From an uncultured Collinsella sp. (GTDB lineage Bacteria; Actinomycetota; Coriobacteriia; Coriobacteriales; Coriobacteriaceae), in the NCBI GenBank assembly GCA_902476475.1, contig CABSDO010000001.1, forward strand, positions 4,653 through 68,652: a DNA stretch of 64,000 nt. The letters run 5' to 3'. The notes beneath the pieces were generated by a model. That model searched no databases. It saw only the letters and a program-made list of their open reading frames with translations, and was not told where the DNA came from. Positions 17,450-25,403 of this stretch are shown in pieces. Position 1 is the first letter of the stretch, and every line of letters begins with the position of its first letter. Made by a program: the position numbers and the translations under genes.

Positions 17450-17679
17450 GTGGGCAAAAAATGCCAAATATGAGTACTGTCACAAATTTAGTAGCAGCAA
17501 AATTTGGCTCTTGAGGCCCCAGTTGAGTGTCTGCGGACAACTTAAAGCCGTCTAATATGTCCCTGGGTATGCTAAAACGACCTGATAATGAACAGTTGTA
17601 CATTATCAGGTCGTTGTTTTGGTGCAAAATAATGTGACCAGTTTTACAACAGTACTCATATTTGGCATTTTTTGCCCAC
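17450..17679. mobile_element. MITE-like element, 230 bp, with 31-bp perfect terminal inverted repeats
   Basis: The ends 17450-17480 and 17649-17679 are exact reverse complements (beginning GTGGGCAAAAAATGCCAAAT). Inside, AACGACCTGATAATG (17576-17590) pairs perfectly with 17601-17615. No coding capacity for a transposase is seen. It is inserted between two convergent genes. The flanks (TTGAGGGTC and CGAGGTCAG) do not give a clean target duplication. The ends contain GGCA...TGCC hairpins that could also terminate transcription. Confidence 0.7.
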
Positions 17680-17684
17680 CGAGG

Positions 17685-18467
17685 TCAGCGGAAGTCGAAA
17701 AGGGAGCGGGAATTTCTCAGAACGACCGACTTGACGCTCTCCTCGGGGCAGTTTTTAAGCGCAGCAATGACCTCGGATACTCTTATGAGTGAATCGACGA
17801 GCTGTCGCGCGGATGTTTCCGCGTCTGGTTCGGCCGGCGCGTCGGTTTCGAGTAGCAAGCGATCAAGTGGAATCTGTCGCGCGTATTCGCGCCCACGTTT
17901 GGTCGCAAGCATGCGTTCATTCACGGAAAAGTAGCAGCCCGCAATACGTGCGCGGACAAACTCATCTGAGGTGCCGCTAAACCAGTGGAAGATAATGGTG
18001 GGGGAGTTGGGGACGTCCTTTAGAAGGTCGTTCGACTCCAAAGTGTCCAAAGTTGCTCCCGCCGCGCGAACGGCGTGAATGGATAGAACGCGTCCAGGTA
18101 GCGGGGACTGCGATAACGTTCGGCATAGCCGTTCAAATGCCTGCGTCTGGTTTCCCTCGGTACCTGCAAAGCGTGGCGAGAAATCGAGCCCGACCTCGCC
18201 GATAAAGCGCTCTCGGCTAGCGAACTCGCAAAGCAAGTCGACCTCGGCGGTTCCGCATCGGCCGTCGGCAATCCACCAGGGATGGAGGCCCACCCCTGCA
18301 ATAACGTTGGGGTCACTGCCAGCGCGCTTCTTTGCCGTTTCGAAATCGCGCGGATCGACGCCGCAATCAAAGAGCTCCAGTCCCATCGCTGCGGCTTCGT
18401 GGGCAACGGTGTTCGGGCTGGCCATCAGGTCGAGGTGACAGTGAGCATCAAAGGACTGCAGCTCCAT
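17685..18467 (-). CDS. TatD-family metal-dependent hydrolase
   Basis: This 260-residue TIM-barrel protein has DAHCHLD (His9, His11), IGEVGLDF, SIHAV, FHWFSG and LLETDAP, the full TatD metal-binding set. TatD proteins act as 3'-5' DNases in repair of oxidised DNA or as related esterases. It lies 14 bases downstream of the tcdA-like gene on the same strand and is probably cotranscribed with it. The catalytic site looks intact, though the overall sequence is rather diverged. Confidence 0.9.
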   Translation of the reverse strand: MELQSFDAHCHLDLMASPNTVAHEAAAMGLELFDCGVDPRDFETAKKRAGSDPNVIAGVGLHPWWIADGRCGTAEVDLLCEFASRERFIGEVGLDFSPRFAGTEGNQTQAFERLCRTLSQSPLPGRVLSIHAVRAAGATLDTLESNDLLKDVPNSPTIIFHWFSGTSDEFVRARIAGCYFSVNERMLATKRGREYARQIPLDRLLLETDAPAEPDAETSARQLVDSLIRVSEVIAALKNCPEESVKSVVLRNSRSLFDFR

Positions 18468-18481
18468 CGCGGTGTGCCTTG

Positions 18482-19279
18482 CTAGTCCAGGCGCTGGCCG
18501 TCGGCGCGCACGCGCTCGGTACCGCGTCCACTGATCTGGCGAATGACCTCGCCGGCAATCATCTGGCCCATGATGGGCGGCATAAAGCTGGCGGTTCCGA
18601 GCTCGGTACGCTCGTGGATGTTGGAGGGGTCACGGCGCTGGGTCTTGACCGACTCCTCGCAGCTAAATAGAACGTGCAGGCTCTTGATGCCACGTTTTTT
18701 GCACTCTTTGCGCATGATACGGCTCATGGGGTCGCGCACCGTGTCAAAGATATCGGCGAAGCGCAGGCATTCGGGATGCAGCTTGTTGCCGCCGCCCATG
18801 GAGCTCACCAGGCGAATGTCGTGGTCCTGAGCATACTTGGCGACGGTGAGCTTGGCCGAGATGGTATCGATGGCGTCGATAACGTAGTCGAGCGTGCCAC
18901 CTGTCTGCTCCAGAACGCTCGCGAAGAATTCGTCGATGTTGTCGCTCAGCAGGTATTCGGTGCGCTTGATGACGGTGGCGGCAGGGTTGATGTCATGGAT
19001 CATGGCCTCCATGACGTCGACTTTACGCTTGCCGATGGTGCTGTGAAACGCGATGGCCTGACGGTTGATATTGCTGGGCGCAATGATGTCTTTATCCAGA
19101 ATTACGAAATGGCCGATGCCGCCGCGGGCGAGCGCTTCGCAGCAGTTAGAGCCCACGCCGCCGCAGCCGAGCACCAACACCGTGGCGTCGGCGAGCTTGT
19201 CGAGCGCCTCGCGCCCCATGATGATCTCGAGCTTGGTGTCGCGCGTCTCGACGGGAGCGGCGGCTGCGGTTTCGGTCAT
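18482..19279 (-). CDS. tcdA: tRNA threonylcarbamoyladenosine dehydratase (ThiF/E1-like)
   Basis: This 265-residue E1-like enzyme cyclises t6A at tRNA position 37 using ATP. It shows the nucleotide-binding VLGCGGVGSNCCEALAR, the DKDIIAPSNINRQ adenylation segment, DAIDTISAKL and MGGGNKLHPE. The C-terminal RRDPSNIHERTELGTASFMPPIMG is typical of TcdA. The ATG at 19279 has AGGATATCT upstream. The TatD gene follows on the same strand. Confidence 0.92.
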   Translation of the reverse strand: MTETAAAAPVETRDTKLEIIMGREALDKLADATVLVLGCGGVGSNCCEALARGGIGHFVILDKDIIAPSNINRQAIAFHSTIGKRKVDVMEAMIHDINPAATVIKRTEYLLSDNIDEFFASVLEQTGGTLDYVIDAIDTISAKLTVAKYAQDHDIRLVSSMGGGNKLHPECLRFADIFDTVRDPMSRIMRKECKKRGIKSLHVLFSCEESVKTQRRDPSNIHERTELGTASFMPPIMGQMIAGEVIRQISGRGTERVRADGQRLD

Positions 19280-19367
19280 AGATATCCTCCGATGGGGAAG
19301 TAATTAACGTAATTGGCTATCGCCATTATAGGTATTATTCTGCCTCCATTTGAGGCCTTGGGGCATG

Positions 19368-19500
19368 TTGAAATGAAGCGGGGATTCGCATAAGATTGAA
19401 GCAGATGGCACCCGTGGCCGCGGGTTGGCCAACTCCGAAACACGTTTATGGCGTGAGAAGTGGCCGTCTTCGCATTACGCGGGGGCGGCTATTTCATTCG
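19368..19500 (+). ncRNA. Candidate antisense RNA opposing the small toxin ORF
   Basis: A near-consensus promoter TTGAAA-N17-TAAGAT lies at 19368-19396. A transcript from about 19403 would read into the 3' end of the minus-strand ORF at 19489-19575. It would form a fully paired stem, GCCGTCTTCGC with GCGGGGGCGGC (G-U pairs allowed), near 19464-19490. This is the usual layout of a type I antitoxin RNA. The T-run after the stem is poor (TATTTCATT). Expression is inferred. Confidence 0.45.
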
Positions 19501-19575
19501 ACCTCCAATGTGGATGCCGAGCTCCACAGCCGCGATTACAAGCAATAACAATGTCAGGACATCGTCAATACTCAT
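19489..19575 (-). CDS. Small hydrophobic peptide, candidate type I toxin (28 aa)
   Basis: The translation MSIDDVLTLLLLVIAAVELG continues with a short basic tail ending GGRMK. One predicted membrane helix spans about residues 6-22. A strong ribosome site (AGAAGGAGATGGACT) precedes the ATG, and a TACAAT/TAGAAC promoter with 17-base spacing lies upstream. Size, single helix, charged tail, a stable hairpin beyond the stop and an opposing promoter all fit Fst/TxpA/holin-like type I toxins. No homology search was possible. Confidence 0.6.
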   Translation of the reverse strand: MSIDDVLTLLLLVIAAVELGIHIGGRMK

Positions 19576-19627
19576 AGTCCATCTCCTTCTCTGGTAGAGG
19601 GGAGCTGGCCCATCTGCTTCTAACGGT

Positions 19628-19656
19628 ATTGTAACTAAAAGCGAACGAGTGTTCTA
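19628..19656 (-). promoter_or_regulatory. Promoter of the small hydrophobic peptide
   Basis: On the minus strand TAGAAC (19656-19651) and TACAAT (19633-19628) are separated by 17 bases and lie about 50 bases upstream of the ATG at 19575. Confidence 0.55.
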
Positions 19657-19678
19657 TGGCTATTGCTGAATTAGATAA

Positions 19679-19708
19679 TTAGACAAACATCTAAATATCG
19701 AGTATAGT
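19679..19708 (+). promoter_or_regulatory. Promoter and operator of the ArsR/SdpR-like gene
   Basis: TAGACA (19680-19685) and TATAGT (19703-19708) are spaced by 17 bases. The inverted repeat TTAGA-N6-TCTAA (19679-19694) overlaps the -35, where an ArsR-type autorepressor would block RNA polymerase. Confidence 0.6.
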
Positions 19709-19742
19709 GTGCGCGTCGAACGAACTGGTGAGAGGAGGTTCT

Positions 19743-20021
19743 ATGCCGGGAGAGGGTTTTAAGGCACTGGCCGATCCGACGCGGCGGCGTATTTTGGAGC
19801 TGCTGCGCGAGGGCAATTGCACGGCGGGGGAGCTTGCCGAGCATTTTGACATCAGCAAGCCTTCGCTGAGCCACCATTTGGCGACGCTTAAAAATGCCGG
19901 GCTGGTGACCGACGAACGTCATGGCCAAAACATCGTTTACAGCTTAAACACCACCGTCATGCAGGACTTGATCGGTTGGTTTATGGGCTTTACAAACACG
20001 GAAGGTGATAAGGATGAATAA
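19743..20021 (+). CDS. ArsR/SdpR-like helix-turn-helix repressor
   Basis: This 92-residue winged-helix protein contains FKALADPTRRRILELL and the recognition region FDISKPSLSHHLATLKNAGLV. It lacks the Cys metal sites of ArsR sensors and resembles SdpR, the autorepressor paired with SdpI. The ATG at 19743 follows GAGAGGAGG. The stop overlaps the start of the SdpI-like gene, so the two are translationally coupled. The operator candidate lies at 19679-19694. Confidence 0.88.
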   Translation: MPGEGFKALADPTRRRILELLREGNCTAGELAEHFDISKPSLSHHLATLKNAGLVTDERHGQNIVYSLNTTVMQDLIGWFMGFTNTEGDKDE

Positions 20022-20718
20022 CGAGAAAAATGGCATTCACGCCACGGGGGTATCGCCGCGCGTGTGGATTGCGCTTGTCGTGGTTTGTGTCGCCAATGTC
20101 GTAGCGCACCTCATGGTGATGCCGAGCTTGCCTGCACAGATTCCCACGCACTGGGGCGCGAACGGTGCCGTCGATGGTTGGGGTCCTAGCTGGATGGCCT
20201 CCGCGCTCGGCGTGCTGCCTCTGGCGCTTCTCGCAATGTTCTGCGTGGTGCCGCGCATCGATCCCAAAGGTGAGGCATATCGAACCTCGGGCAAGTTCTA
20301 TCAGGGCTTCGTAGTCGCCTTCACCTTGTTCATGTGCGCCATAAGCTGGCTGGGAGAGCTTACGGTCTGGGGCGTGGTGCCGGCGGTCGGTTCGGTTAAC
20401 GTGCTGATTTCCGGTGCTATCGGTTTGCTGTTCATCGGCGTAGGCAACTACTTGCCGCGTGTGAAGCAGAACTATACGCTTGGTATCAAGACGCCTTGGG
20501 CGCTTGCCGATCCCGAGAACTGGCGCCGTACGCAGCGCTTTGGCGGTGCCTGCTTTATGGTGCTGGGTATTGGCCTGATTGTGATGGGCGTGGCAGGCAG
20601 CGTGCTTTCGAGTGAAGTCGTCGCCGCGGTGATTGCGGTTCTGGCGTTTGGTTCGGTTGGAGCCGTCTACGTCTACTCGTATCTGTTGTGGCTCAAATCG
20701 CAGCGAGCCGCTCGTTAA
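20014..20718 (+). CDS. SdpI-like integral membrane protein (DUF1648)
   Basis: This 234-residue protein begins with the DUF1648 segment PAQIPTHWGANGAVDGWGP and has six predicted membrane helices. SdpI of Bacillus gives immunity to the SdpC toxin and sequesters SdpR at the membrane. No sdpABC toxin genes are present, so this pair is an orphan module, perhaps protective against other bacteria. The ATG at 20014 overlaps the sdpR-like stop by 8 bases. Confidence 0.87.
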   Translation: MNNEKNGIHATGVSPRVWIALVVVCVANVVAHLMVMPSLPAQIPTHWGANGAVDGWGPSWMASALGVLPLALLAMFCVVPRIDPKGEAYRTSGKFYQGFVVAFTLFMCAISWLGELTVWGVVPAVGSVNVLISGAIGLLFIGVGNYLPRVKQNYTLGIKTPWALADPENWRRTQRFGGACFMVLGIGLIVMGVAGSVLSSEVVAAVIAVLAFGSVGAVYVYSYLLWLKSQRAAR

Positions 20719-20784
20719 GGTTGCGGAAAACTAGCGTACGCAGTTCATAGTATGTTCCGGGGGACTTTTCCCAGGTAGTATTAG

Positions 20785-20812
20785 GGGGTGTGGGCAACCA
20801 TGCCCCTTTTTA
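20785..20812 (+). terminator. Intrinsic terminator of the SdpR/SdpI operon
   Basis: GGGGTGTGG pairs with CCATGCCCC around a GCAA tetraloop, followed by TTTTTATT. Confidence 0.75.
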
Positions 20813-20889
20813 TTAGAACGCGCGAACTGCCTCTCCGCTTTTTCCAAAACGGAGAGGGGGAGAAGATTTCCGCAGCTAGATAAGGAGAA

Positions 20890-22575
20890 ATGACTGTGGC
20901 GGAGTTCATCTACCAGATGTATCAGGCTCGCAAGGCCCATGGCGACAAGGTAATCCTTGACGACGTGACCCTGAGCTTCTACCCCGGTGCCAAGATCGGC
21001 GTCGTGGGCCCCAACGGTATGGGCAAGTCGACCCTGCTCAAGATCATGGCCGGCATCGAGGAGGTCTCCAACGGCGATGCCAGGCTCACCCCCGGCTACA
21101 CCGTGGGCATCCTGCAGCAGGAGCCGCCGCTCGACGACGACAAGACCGTTATCGAGAACGTGCGCATGGCGTTTGGCGATATGATCGCCAAGGTCGATCG
21201 CTTCAATAAGATCGGCGAGGAGATGTGCGACCCGGATTGCGACATGGACGCCCTCATGGCCGAGATGGGCAAGCTCCAGGACGAGATTGATGCCGCCGAC
21301 GGCTGGGATATCGATTCCAAGCTCGGCCAGGCCATGGACGCCCTGCAGCTGCCCGATTCCGATATGCCGGTCAACGTGCTTTCCGGCGGCGAGCGCCGCC
21401 GCGTGGCTCTGTGCAAGCTGCTGCTCGAGGCTCCCGACCTGCTGCTGCTCGACGAGCCCACGAACCACCTGGACGCTGAGTCGATCCTGTGGCTCGAGCA
21501 CTTCCTGCACAACTACCAGGGCGCGGTGCTTGCCGTCACGCACGATCGCTACTTCCTGGATAACGTTGCCGAGTGGATCTGCGAGGTCGACCGCGGTCAC
21601 CTTTATCCCTACAAGGGCAACTACTCCACGTATCTGGAGACCAAGGCCGCCCGTATCGAGGCGCAGGGCAACCGCGACGCCAAGCTCGCCAAGCGCATGG
21701 AGGCCGAGCTCGAGTGGGTACGCAGCTCGCCCAAGGCTCGCCAGGCAAAGAACAAGGCCCGTCTGGCTCGCTACGAGGAGATGGAGGCCGAGGCCCGCGC
21801 AAGCCAGAAGCTCGACTGGACCGATATCCGCATTCCCGTTGGACCGCGTTTGGGTAACAAGGTGCTCGAGGCCCATCACCTGCACAAGGAATTCGACGGT
21901 CGCGTGCTCATCGACGACCTTTCTTTCACCCTGCCGCGTAACGGCATCGTGGGCGTCATCGGCCCCAACGGTGTGGGCAAGACTACGCTCTTCAAGACCA
22001 TCGTGGGCCTGGAGCCGCTGACTTCGGGCGAGCTCGAGGTGGGCGAGACCGTCAAGATCTCCTATGTCGATCAGAACCGTTCTGGCATCGATCCCGATAA
22101 GAACCTGTGGGAGGTCGTCTCGGATGGCCTGGACCACATGATGGTCGGCGAGACCGAGGTCCCCAGCCGCGCGTACGTGGCGAGCTTTGGCTTTAAGGGC
22201 CAGGACCAGCAGAAGCGCGCTGGCGTACTCTCCGGTGGTGAGCGCAATCGTCTGAACCTGGCGCTCACGCTCAAGCAGGGCGGCAACCTGCTGCTCCTCG
22301 ACGAGCCCACGAACGATCTCGACGTCGAGACGCTGTCCTCACTCGAAGCGGCGCTGCTCGAGTTCCCGGGCTGCTCGGTGGTCATTAGCCACGACCGTAT
22401 GTTCCTGGACCGCGTCGCCACACACATTCTGGCGTGGGAGGGCACCGACGAGAATCCGGGCAACTGGTATTGGTTCGAGGGCAACTTCGAAGCCTATCAG
22501 GCCAATCGCATCGAGCGCCTGGGCGAGGACGCGGCCCAGCCGCATCGTATTCACCGCAAGCTGACGCGCGACTAG
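20890..22575 (+). CDS. ettA: Energy-dependent translational throttle ATPase (ABC-F)
   Basis: This 561-residue soluble ABC-F protein has two ATPase domains: Walker A GPNGMGKS and GPNGVGKT, signatures LSGGERRR and LSGGERNR, Walker B LLLLDEPTNHLD and LLLLDEPTNDLD. An arm insertion and the linker WVRSSPKARQAKNKARLARY between the domains match EttA, which binds the ribosomal E site and gates elongation by energy charge. The ATG follows TAAGGAGAA. It is monocistronic and followed by repeats and a bidirectional terminator. Confidence 0.93.
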   Translation: MTVAEFIYQMYQARKAHGDKVILDDVTLSFYPGAKIGVVGPNGMGKSTLLKIMAGIEEVSNGDARLTPGYTVGILQQEPPLDDDKTVIENVRMAFGDMIAKVDRFNKIGEEMCDPDCDMDALMAEMGKLQDEIDAADGWDIDSKLGQAMDALQLPDSDMPVNVLSGGERRRVALCKLLLEAPDLLLLDEPTNHLDAESILWLEHFLHNYQGAVLAVTHDRYFLDNVAEWICEVDRGHLYPYKGNYSTYLETKAARIEAQGNRDAKLAKRMEAELEWVRSSPKARQAKNKARLARYEEMEAEARASQKLDWTDIRIPVGPRLGNKVLEAHHLHKEFDGRVLIDDLSFTLPRNGIVGVIGPNGVGKTTLFKTIVGLEPLTSGELEVGETVKISYVDQNRSGIDPDKNLWEVVSDGLDHMMVGETEVPSRAYVASFGFKGQDQQKRAGVLSGGERNRLNLALTLKQGGNLLLLDEPTNDLDVETLSSLEAALLEFPGCSVVISHDRMFLDRVATHILAWEGTDENPGNWYWFEGNFEAYQANRIERLGEDAAQPHRIHRKLTRD

Positions 22576-22578
22576 ATT

Positions 22579-22605
22579 GTTACGCGGTTTTCCAAACCGC
22601 GTAAC
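22579..22605. repeat. GTTACGCGGTTT palindrome, copy 1
   Basis: GTTACGCGGTTT and AAACCGCGTAAC are perfect 12-base arms around TCC. Related palindromes lie at 32328-32349 and 54824-54851. Confidence 0.75.
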
Positions 22606-22618
22606 TGCTCGACGCTGC

Positions 22619-22718
22619 GCGGGCCGCAAACACCCCATCTTGCCGTTCAAGCCGTCGCTCGCGTACCGAAGTACGCGTCGCTCCTCTTTCACGGCAACCT
22701 GGGGCACTTGCGGCCCGC
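22619..22718. repeat. Structured hairpin repeat, copy 1 (homologous to 49192-49292)
   Basis: Nested arms pair as follows: 22619-22629 with 22708-22718 (11 bp perfect), CCCCA 22633-22637 with TGGGG 22700-22704, TTGCCG 22640-22645 with CGGCAA 22692-22697, and GCGTAC 22661-22666 with GTACGC 22671-22676. On the minus strand the tip is a UUCG tetraloop. The reverse complement matches 49192-49292 closely between the stems, while the outer stem sequence differs but stays paired. Confidence 0.75.
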
Positions 22719-22749
22719 TCGCTGTTGGTTACGCAACATCAACAAATAT

Positions 22750-22785
22750 AAACGGCTCAAATCCTGATTTGGATTTGAGCCGTTT
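22750..22785. terminator. Bidirectional terminator between ettA and the convergent gene
   Basis: AAACGGCTCAAATCC pairs perfectly with GGATTTGAGCCGTTT around TGATTT. Confidence 0.8.
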
Positions 22786-22789
22786 GTCG

Positions 22790-24097
22790 TTACTGATCGG
22801 GTTCTTCGACCTTGTCGATGGCCCAGGCGGCTCCGAGACCGCCGGCGGTGTTGCGGCGGATGCGCACGGCATCCTCGCGGCGCTCGCCGGCCTGCGTGTA
22901 GCGCAGGGGGAAGCTTGCGCGGTTTCGCGCGGCCTCGATGGTACCGCGCTCGCGGGCGATCCAGTAGTACTCGCCGACAATGCCGAGCGTGTCGGCGCCG
23001 TAGGGGAGATAGGTCGACAGCTGGTGCAGAAGCGGGCCGGGGCAGAAGACCTCGGTTGCGAAATCGACGGGGAAGTCCTCGGGGATGGCGGGCGCTGCAG
23101 GTGCGGGGGTTGGGGGCGCTGCGGGTGCCGGAGCCGGTGCCGGTGCGGGAATTTGGTCGCAAGCAGAGGTGGGCACGGATTCGATGACGGGTGCGAACTC
23201 CAGCGTCGTCTTCGGCTTGATTGTGGAATCTGCGGGCTTCACGGTGACGGGCGCGTCTGCAGCTTCAGTTTCAACCTCAACCTGCGTCGCGCTCTCATTC
23301 TCGACGCTCGACTTTGCCTCGATGGGCGTGGATGCCATGGTGGTGATGCCGGCATTGGCATTCTCGGGGTCATAGACGACCGTGAGCGAGATGGCGGGCT
23401 GCGGCGTCTCGGGTTCCGGCGCCGACTCGGTAGCGTCTTGATCTGTGGGCTCGTCGGACTGATCGTCCTCGGCCTCGTCGCCAAAGACATCGCTGTTTTG
23501 GAACGCAGGCGGCTCGGGTTGGTCAGCGGCTTCTTCGGTTGTCGACTTGGGCGCTTCGTTGAGCTCCACAGTGGCTTCCTGCTCGGATATGACTTTGGGA
23601 TCGGTCGTGGCGGCGATTTCGGTTTCGGCTTCTGCCGTTACCTCAATAGCGACTTCGATCTCTGTCTCGGGCTCGGGTTCCGGCGCGGCTTCAACCATGG
23701 CTTCGGGCTCGGGACGCTTAACGTGCTTGGGGCGCACGGCCTTGAGGTCCTTCTCACCGCGCTTTTTCTTTTTGTAGGACTGCTTGGCGCCCTTGGCGGT
23801 CTTGGGCTTGTCCTCGCCCTTGGCAAGCGCAGCATCCCAGGCCTCGTTGGCGATGACCGTGGCATACAGGCGGCCGCCTTTAAAGACGGTCAGCTTAATG
23901 CAGTCGTCGAGTTCCTCGAGCAACTCGCGCGTGGACTCGAAGCCCAGGTCATAAGCGGTCATGTCGCCAGCGGCGAGCGCCTCCTCGACCTGCGTCATAA
24001 ACGTTTGCTTGCCACATCCAATCGCATCGCGCAGCAGGCGATACAGATAGATGTGGTTGCCCAGCGAAAGCGTGGGCCTAATTATTGTCTTGCTCAT
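22790..24097 (-). CDS. Hypothetical protein with long disordered acidic/proline linker
   Basis: This 435-residue protein has three parts. The N-terminal region (about 1-90) looks folded and helical, with YLYRLLRDAIG, ESTRELLEELDDCIKLTVF and GGRLYATVIANE. A Lys-rich stretch (KQSYKKKKRGEKD) leads to a low-complexity Glu/Pro/Thr/Ala region of over 200 residues ending in a PAPAPAPAP tract. The C-terminal part (about 340-435) is conserved-looking, with TEVFCPGPLLHQLSTYLPYGADTLG. The N-terminal part vaguely resembles LOTUS/OST-HTH-associated domains, but I cannot assign it. The ATG at 24097 follows GGAGATTTGCC. No signal peptide is seen; it is probably cytosolic. Confidence 0.75.
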   Translation of the reverse strand: MSKTIIRPTLSLGNHIYLYRLLRDAIGCGKQTFMTQVEEALAAGDMTAYDLGFESTRELLEELDDCIKLTVFKGGRLYATVIANEAWDAALAKGEDKPKTAKGAKQSYKKKKRGEKDLKAVRPKHVKRPEPEAMVEAAPEPEPETEIEVAIEVTAEAETEIAATTDPKVISEQEATVELNEAPKSTTEEAADQPEPPAFQNSDVFGDEAEDDQSDEPTDQDATESAPEPETPQPAISLTVVYDPENANAGITTMASTPIEAKSSVENESATQVEVETEAADAPVTVKPADSTIKPKTTLEFAPVIESVPTSACDQIPAPAPAPAPAAPPTPAPAAPAIPEDFPVDFATEVFCPGPLLHQLSTYLPYGADTLGIVGEYYWIARERGTIEAARNRASFPLRYTQAGERREDAVRIRRNTAGGLGAAWAIDKVEEPDQ

Positions 24098-24237
24098 GGC
24101 AAATCTCCTCTTTACACATGTAAAGCATCTTACCATCGCATGGCGTTCGCCATGGCGGCGCCCAAGGCAAACGGGCGCGAACCGCTTTCGATTCGCGCCC
24201 GTTGTACAGGTCGGTTATCTATGAGAGGCAAACGTGC

Positions 24238-25200
24238 TTAGTTGCCCGATGCCGTGCCTTGGCTCGAGTTGTCAGATGCCGTGCCGGACGCGGTTCCACT
24301 CGAGCTGTTCGAGCTGTTGGTGTTGCTACTGTCTGCTGCGCCCGTTCCCGACGTGGTGTCGCTCGTCTGGCCTCCCGTGTTCGGCTGTGAACCGTCAGTC
24401 GTTTGGCTTGAGTCGGTCGTGCCGGACGGCGTGCCACTGTTGGCCGTAGAGGAATCGGTGCCCTGCGATTGGTTTTGGGTGTTCGAGGACGAATCGGTAG
24501 AGGTAGAACTGTCTTGCGTGCCGTCCGCCTGTGCCTGCTGATCTTGCGACTGGGTGTCGCCATTTACATCGCTCTCGGTCGTGCGCGACGAAAGGATTGG
24601 CTCGGGGCGCTCGCCCAGACCCTCACCGGCGGTGGTTATAAGGATGGCGCCGGTACAGGCGATGACCGCGACGATGGCGATGGCGATCGAGAAGATGATG
24701 ACCTTCTTTTGCGTCTGGCTGCGCTCTGCCGCCGCCTTGGCACGCAAGCTGTTGGGGGCAACGCGCGCCGTGGTCGCGCGCCCAGCAACCTGGCGCATCT
24801 CCTGCGTAGTCGCGGCGCCGCCCAGGTGCTCCTCGGCATTAAGCTCAACGGGCTCATAGGCGCCGGCGGGGTAGTCGACGTCGGCGTGCGTACCTTTGAG
24901 GGCTTTGGCGCTGGCAGAGATAAAGTGGCGGTAGACCTGCGAGGACACAACGGTGATGACCGAGCTCACGGCGGCGCCGATCACCGATCCGGCGATACCG
25001 ATCTTGGAGGCAAGCGCGACGCTCGTGGCGGCGGCTGCGGCGCCGGCAATGATCTGAGGAATGGAAATGTCATCGAACAGGCCCTTTTTGGGCGCGATGG
25101 CCATGGTCTGTCCGATGGAATGGTTTTCGTGAACGCCGTTGTTGAGCGATGCCGGTGTCATGACGCGCGTGCGCGGCGCGTCGGTGTACTTGGTTGTCAT
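24238..25200 (-). CDS. Membrane protein with Ser/Thr-rich C-terminal domain
   Basis: This 320-residue protein has a Gly/Ala-rich hydrophobic region (about residues 48-85), a second membrane helix (KKVIIFSIAIAIVAVIACTGAI, given here only as its span at about 170-193), and then more than 110 residues almost entirely of Ser, Thr, Gly, Asn, Gln and Asp. The tail is probably extracellular and could be O-glycosylated or wall-spanning. The ATG at 25200 follows GGGAGGACCCC. I do not recognise the family. The downstream minus-strand neighbour is also largely low complexity. Confidence 0.75.
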   Translation of the reverse strand: MTTKYTDAPRTRVMTPASLNNGVHENHSIGQTMAIAPKKGLFDDISIPQIIAGAAAAATSVALASKIGIAGSVIGAAVSSVITVVSSQVYRHFISASAKALKGTHADVDYPAGAYEPVELNAEEHLGGAATTQEMRQVAGRATTARVAPNSLRAKAAAERSQTQKKVIIFSIAIAIVAVIACTGAILITTAGEGLGERPEPILSSRTTESDVNGDTQSQDQQAQADGTQDSSTSTDSSSNTQNQSQGTDSSTANSGTPSGTTDSSQTTDGSQPNTGGQTSDTTSGTGAADSSNTNSSNSSSGTASGTASDNSSQGTASGN

Positions 25201-25403
25201 ACGGGGTCCTCCCGGTGTAAATCTGCTTCGTTTCATGCAGCCATCAGGGTACCCACCAGATGTGAATCGTACGTGACATTTAACAGATATCATCAACTCA
25301 TCAATAGCTCACCAAGTTGGTGGGATGCGGTTACACCCGGCGGTTGAACTACAATAGGGCTTGCTAATTGTTGTGAATGGCGTCTACGCACGGGAGCATT
25401 CTT

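Noticed and set aside
20731..22137. Long minus-strand open frame opposite ettA
   Set aside because: Antisense to a highly conserved ABC-F gene; repetitive Leu/Val/Gly composition from codon shadowing.
22577..24241. Long plus-strand open frame opposite the disordered-linker gene
   Set aside because: Its Gly/Leu/Arg-rich repeats are the complement of the Glu/Pro-rich linker; the minus-strand frame has the ribosome site.
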